Origin: a gamma proteobacterium symbiont of Ctena orbiculata
GTDB lineage: Bacteria; Pseudomonadota; Gammaproteobacteria; Chromatiales; Chromatiaceae
Reading direction: 5' to 3'
DNA: 64,000 bases
NCBI GenBank assembly: GCA_003058495.1
Contig: QBVC01000026.1
Location: forward strand, 62,001 to 126,000
Shown here: positions 63,021-64,000 of the stretch, piece after piece
Numbering within the stretch: the stretch's first letter is position 1
Layout: each line of letters opens with the position of its first letter
Made by a program: the position numbers and the translations under genes
Notes under the pieces: generated by a model
The model's database searches: none
What the model was told of the DNA's origin: nothing
The model's input: the letters and a program-made list of their open reading frames with translations, nothing else

Positions 63021-64000
63021 TTAACCCTCCGTCGCTGCTACGCGATTGACCACTTGGATGGCGCGCAGGGCGGCACCAGTGGCGTGTTGAACGGCGCGGT
63101 TCACATCCAGCGCATCGGACGAGCAACCAGCAGCGAAGACGCCGCCGTTTTCCGGCGCGGGCTCGATAAAGCCCTCTTCGTTGATGACGATCTCCACCGG
63201 GAAACTGGCCTTGTCGACGCTGGGCTCCATGCCCACGGCCAGGACCACCAGGTCGTGCTCGTTGGCGTAGCGGTTGTAACCCTCGGTATCGACGCCGTGC
63301 AGGGTCGGATTGCCGTTCTCCTTGTTCTCCACGATGGAGGCAACCTTGGACTTGATGAAGCTGACGTTCTCCTTTGCCTTCACCGTCTGGTAGAAATCTT
63401 CAAAACGGTCGATGGCGCGGATGTCGATATAGTAGATGGAGATGTCCACCTCGTCCGCCGGGTAGGTGGCCTGCTTCAGGGAGGCCATGCAGCAGATGCG
63501 CGAGCAGTGCAGCAGGTGATTCTTGTCACGGGAGCCTGCGCACTGAATGAAGGCGACCGACTTGATCTCCTTGCCGTCGGAGGGGCGCTGCAGCTTGCCG
63601 CCGGTGGGGCCGTTGGGATCGGCCATGCGCTCGAACTCGACGCTGGTGATGACGTTGGCGATGCGGTCGTAGCCGTAGGGCTGGATCTTGTTCGCATCGT
63701 AGGGTTTCCAGCCGGTGGCCCAGATCACCGCGCCGGCCTTGAATTCGATGGTCTCCTCCTGCATGTCCAGGTCGATGGCGTTGACCTTGCACGCATCCTT
63801 GGCCTTCTGCGCGTCATCGCTGCCGATGATTGCCGGATCGAGGACATAGCGTTGCGGATGGGCCATGCGGTGGGGCAGGTAGGCGCCCTTGCGCTTGCCG
63901 ATGTTGTAGTTGAATTCGTCGTCGAATTCCGCCTCCACTGCCTTGGCGCAGTCGCCGCAGGCGGTGCAGTTCTCATTCACGTAACGGGGGCTGATCTTGA
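63021..64000 (-). CDS. qmoA: QmoA-like flavoprotein, 5' part beyond window
   Basis: Only the C-terminal 325 residues are present; the frame is open to the last base and the GTG at 63978-63980 is an internal Val. The visible part has an iron-sulfur motif NENCTACGDCAKAVE, then HdrA-type FAD region (AGAVIWATGWKPYDANKIQ, VAFIQCAGSRDKNHLLHCSR, LAVGMEPSVDKASFP, GVFAAGCSSDALDVNRAV). It overlaps no gene but ends four bases before qmoB start. First known gene of the operon. Confidence 0.92.
   Translation of the reverse strand, partial: KISPRYVNENCTACGDCAKAVEAEFDDEFNYNIGKRKGAYLPHRMAHPQRYVLDPAIIGSDDAQKAKDACKVNAIDLDMQEETIEFKAGAVIWATGWKPYDANKIQPYGYDRIANVITSVEFERMADPNGPTGGKLQRPSDGKEIKSVAFIQCAGSRDKNHLLHCSRICCMASLKQATYPADEVDISIYYIDIRAIDRFEDFYQTVKAKENVSFIKSKVASIVENKENGNPTLHGVDTEGYNRYANEHDLVVLAVGMEPSVDKASFPVEIVINEEGFIEPAPENGGVFAAGCSSDALDVNRAVQHATGAALRAIQVVNRVAATEG

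Overview
The window comes from a GC-rich gammaproteobacterium that oxidises reduced sulfur. The clearest evidence is aprBA (dissimilatory adenylylsulfate reductase, 47157-49664) and, ten kilobases on, a leftward cluster of qmoA (cut by the window end), qmoB, an hdrC-like gene and an hdrB-like gene (59220-64000). This gene set, with the housekeeping order dprA-smg-topA and def-fmt-rsmB-DUF4390-ntrY-ntrX ... trkA-trkH, suggests a Chromatiales-like sulfur oxidiser, possibly related to the Sedimenticola/Thiodiazotropha lineage. That placement is inference; no rRNA or tRNA gene was found.

Layout. 1-5865: 3' part of a sensor histidine kinase, then a two-gene RND efflux system. 5866-15257: small accessory genes (acetyltransferase, SH3-like secreted protein, ceramidase-like membrane protein, conserved hypotheticals), a secreted beta-rich protein split by an in-frame TAG, a FadL-type porin and a DUF1304 protein. 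15258-21400: a winged-helix/HATPase/STAS-like regulator with a large palindrome over its own ribosome-binding site, and a B12 uptake operon (TonB receptor, binding protein, permease, ATPase) led by a cobalamin riboswitch. 21617-31074: a methyltransferase-like remnant, a YqiA-type esterase, topA-smg-dprA-LysM to the left, and def-fmt-rsmB to the right. 31071-35157: DUF4390, NtrY-like kinase, NtrX-like regulator. 35158-40430: an accessory insertion (DUF4143 ATPase, di-haem lipoprotein, PhoX-like lipoprotein) that separates ntrX from trkA. 40494-43335: trkA-trkH. 43676-46614: a tightly coupled leftward run of small genes. 47157-50735: aprBA and a YkgJ-type protein. 51094-59078: pterin dehydratase, a membrane-tethered receiver protein, a Ycf46-like AAA protein, an OmpH-like lipoprotein, and a transglutaminase/lipoprotein pair. 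59172-64000: hdrB-hdrC-qmoB-qmoA with a strong terminator.

How the genes work together. AprBA oxidises AMP plus sulfite to APS. QmoAB with HdrCB-like subunits is the likely electron acceptor complex, replacing the membrane subunit QmoC; AprM is also absent next to aprBA. The rest is mainly envelope, transport and regulation.

The most striking unexplained structure is a family of composite inverted-repeat elements of about 280-335 bp (22599-22902, 43360-43640, 50751-51084, with a smaller relative at 5904-6002 and a split pair at 35165/36653). Their ends consist of an approximately 10-bp-periodic AT/CG pattern, they carry nested hairpins of at least three other repeat families, and every complete copy lies between the 3' ends of two convergent genes.
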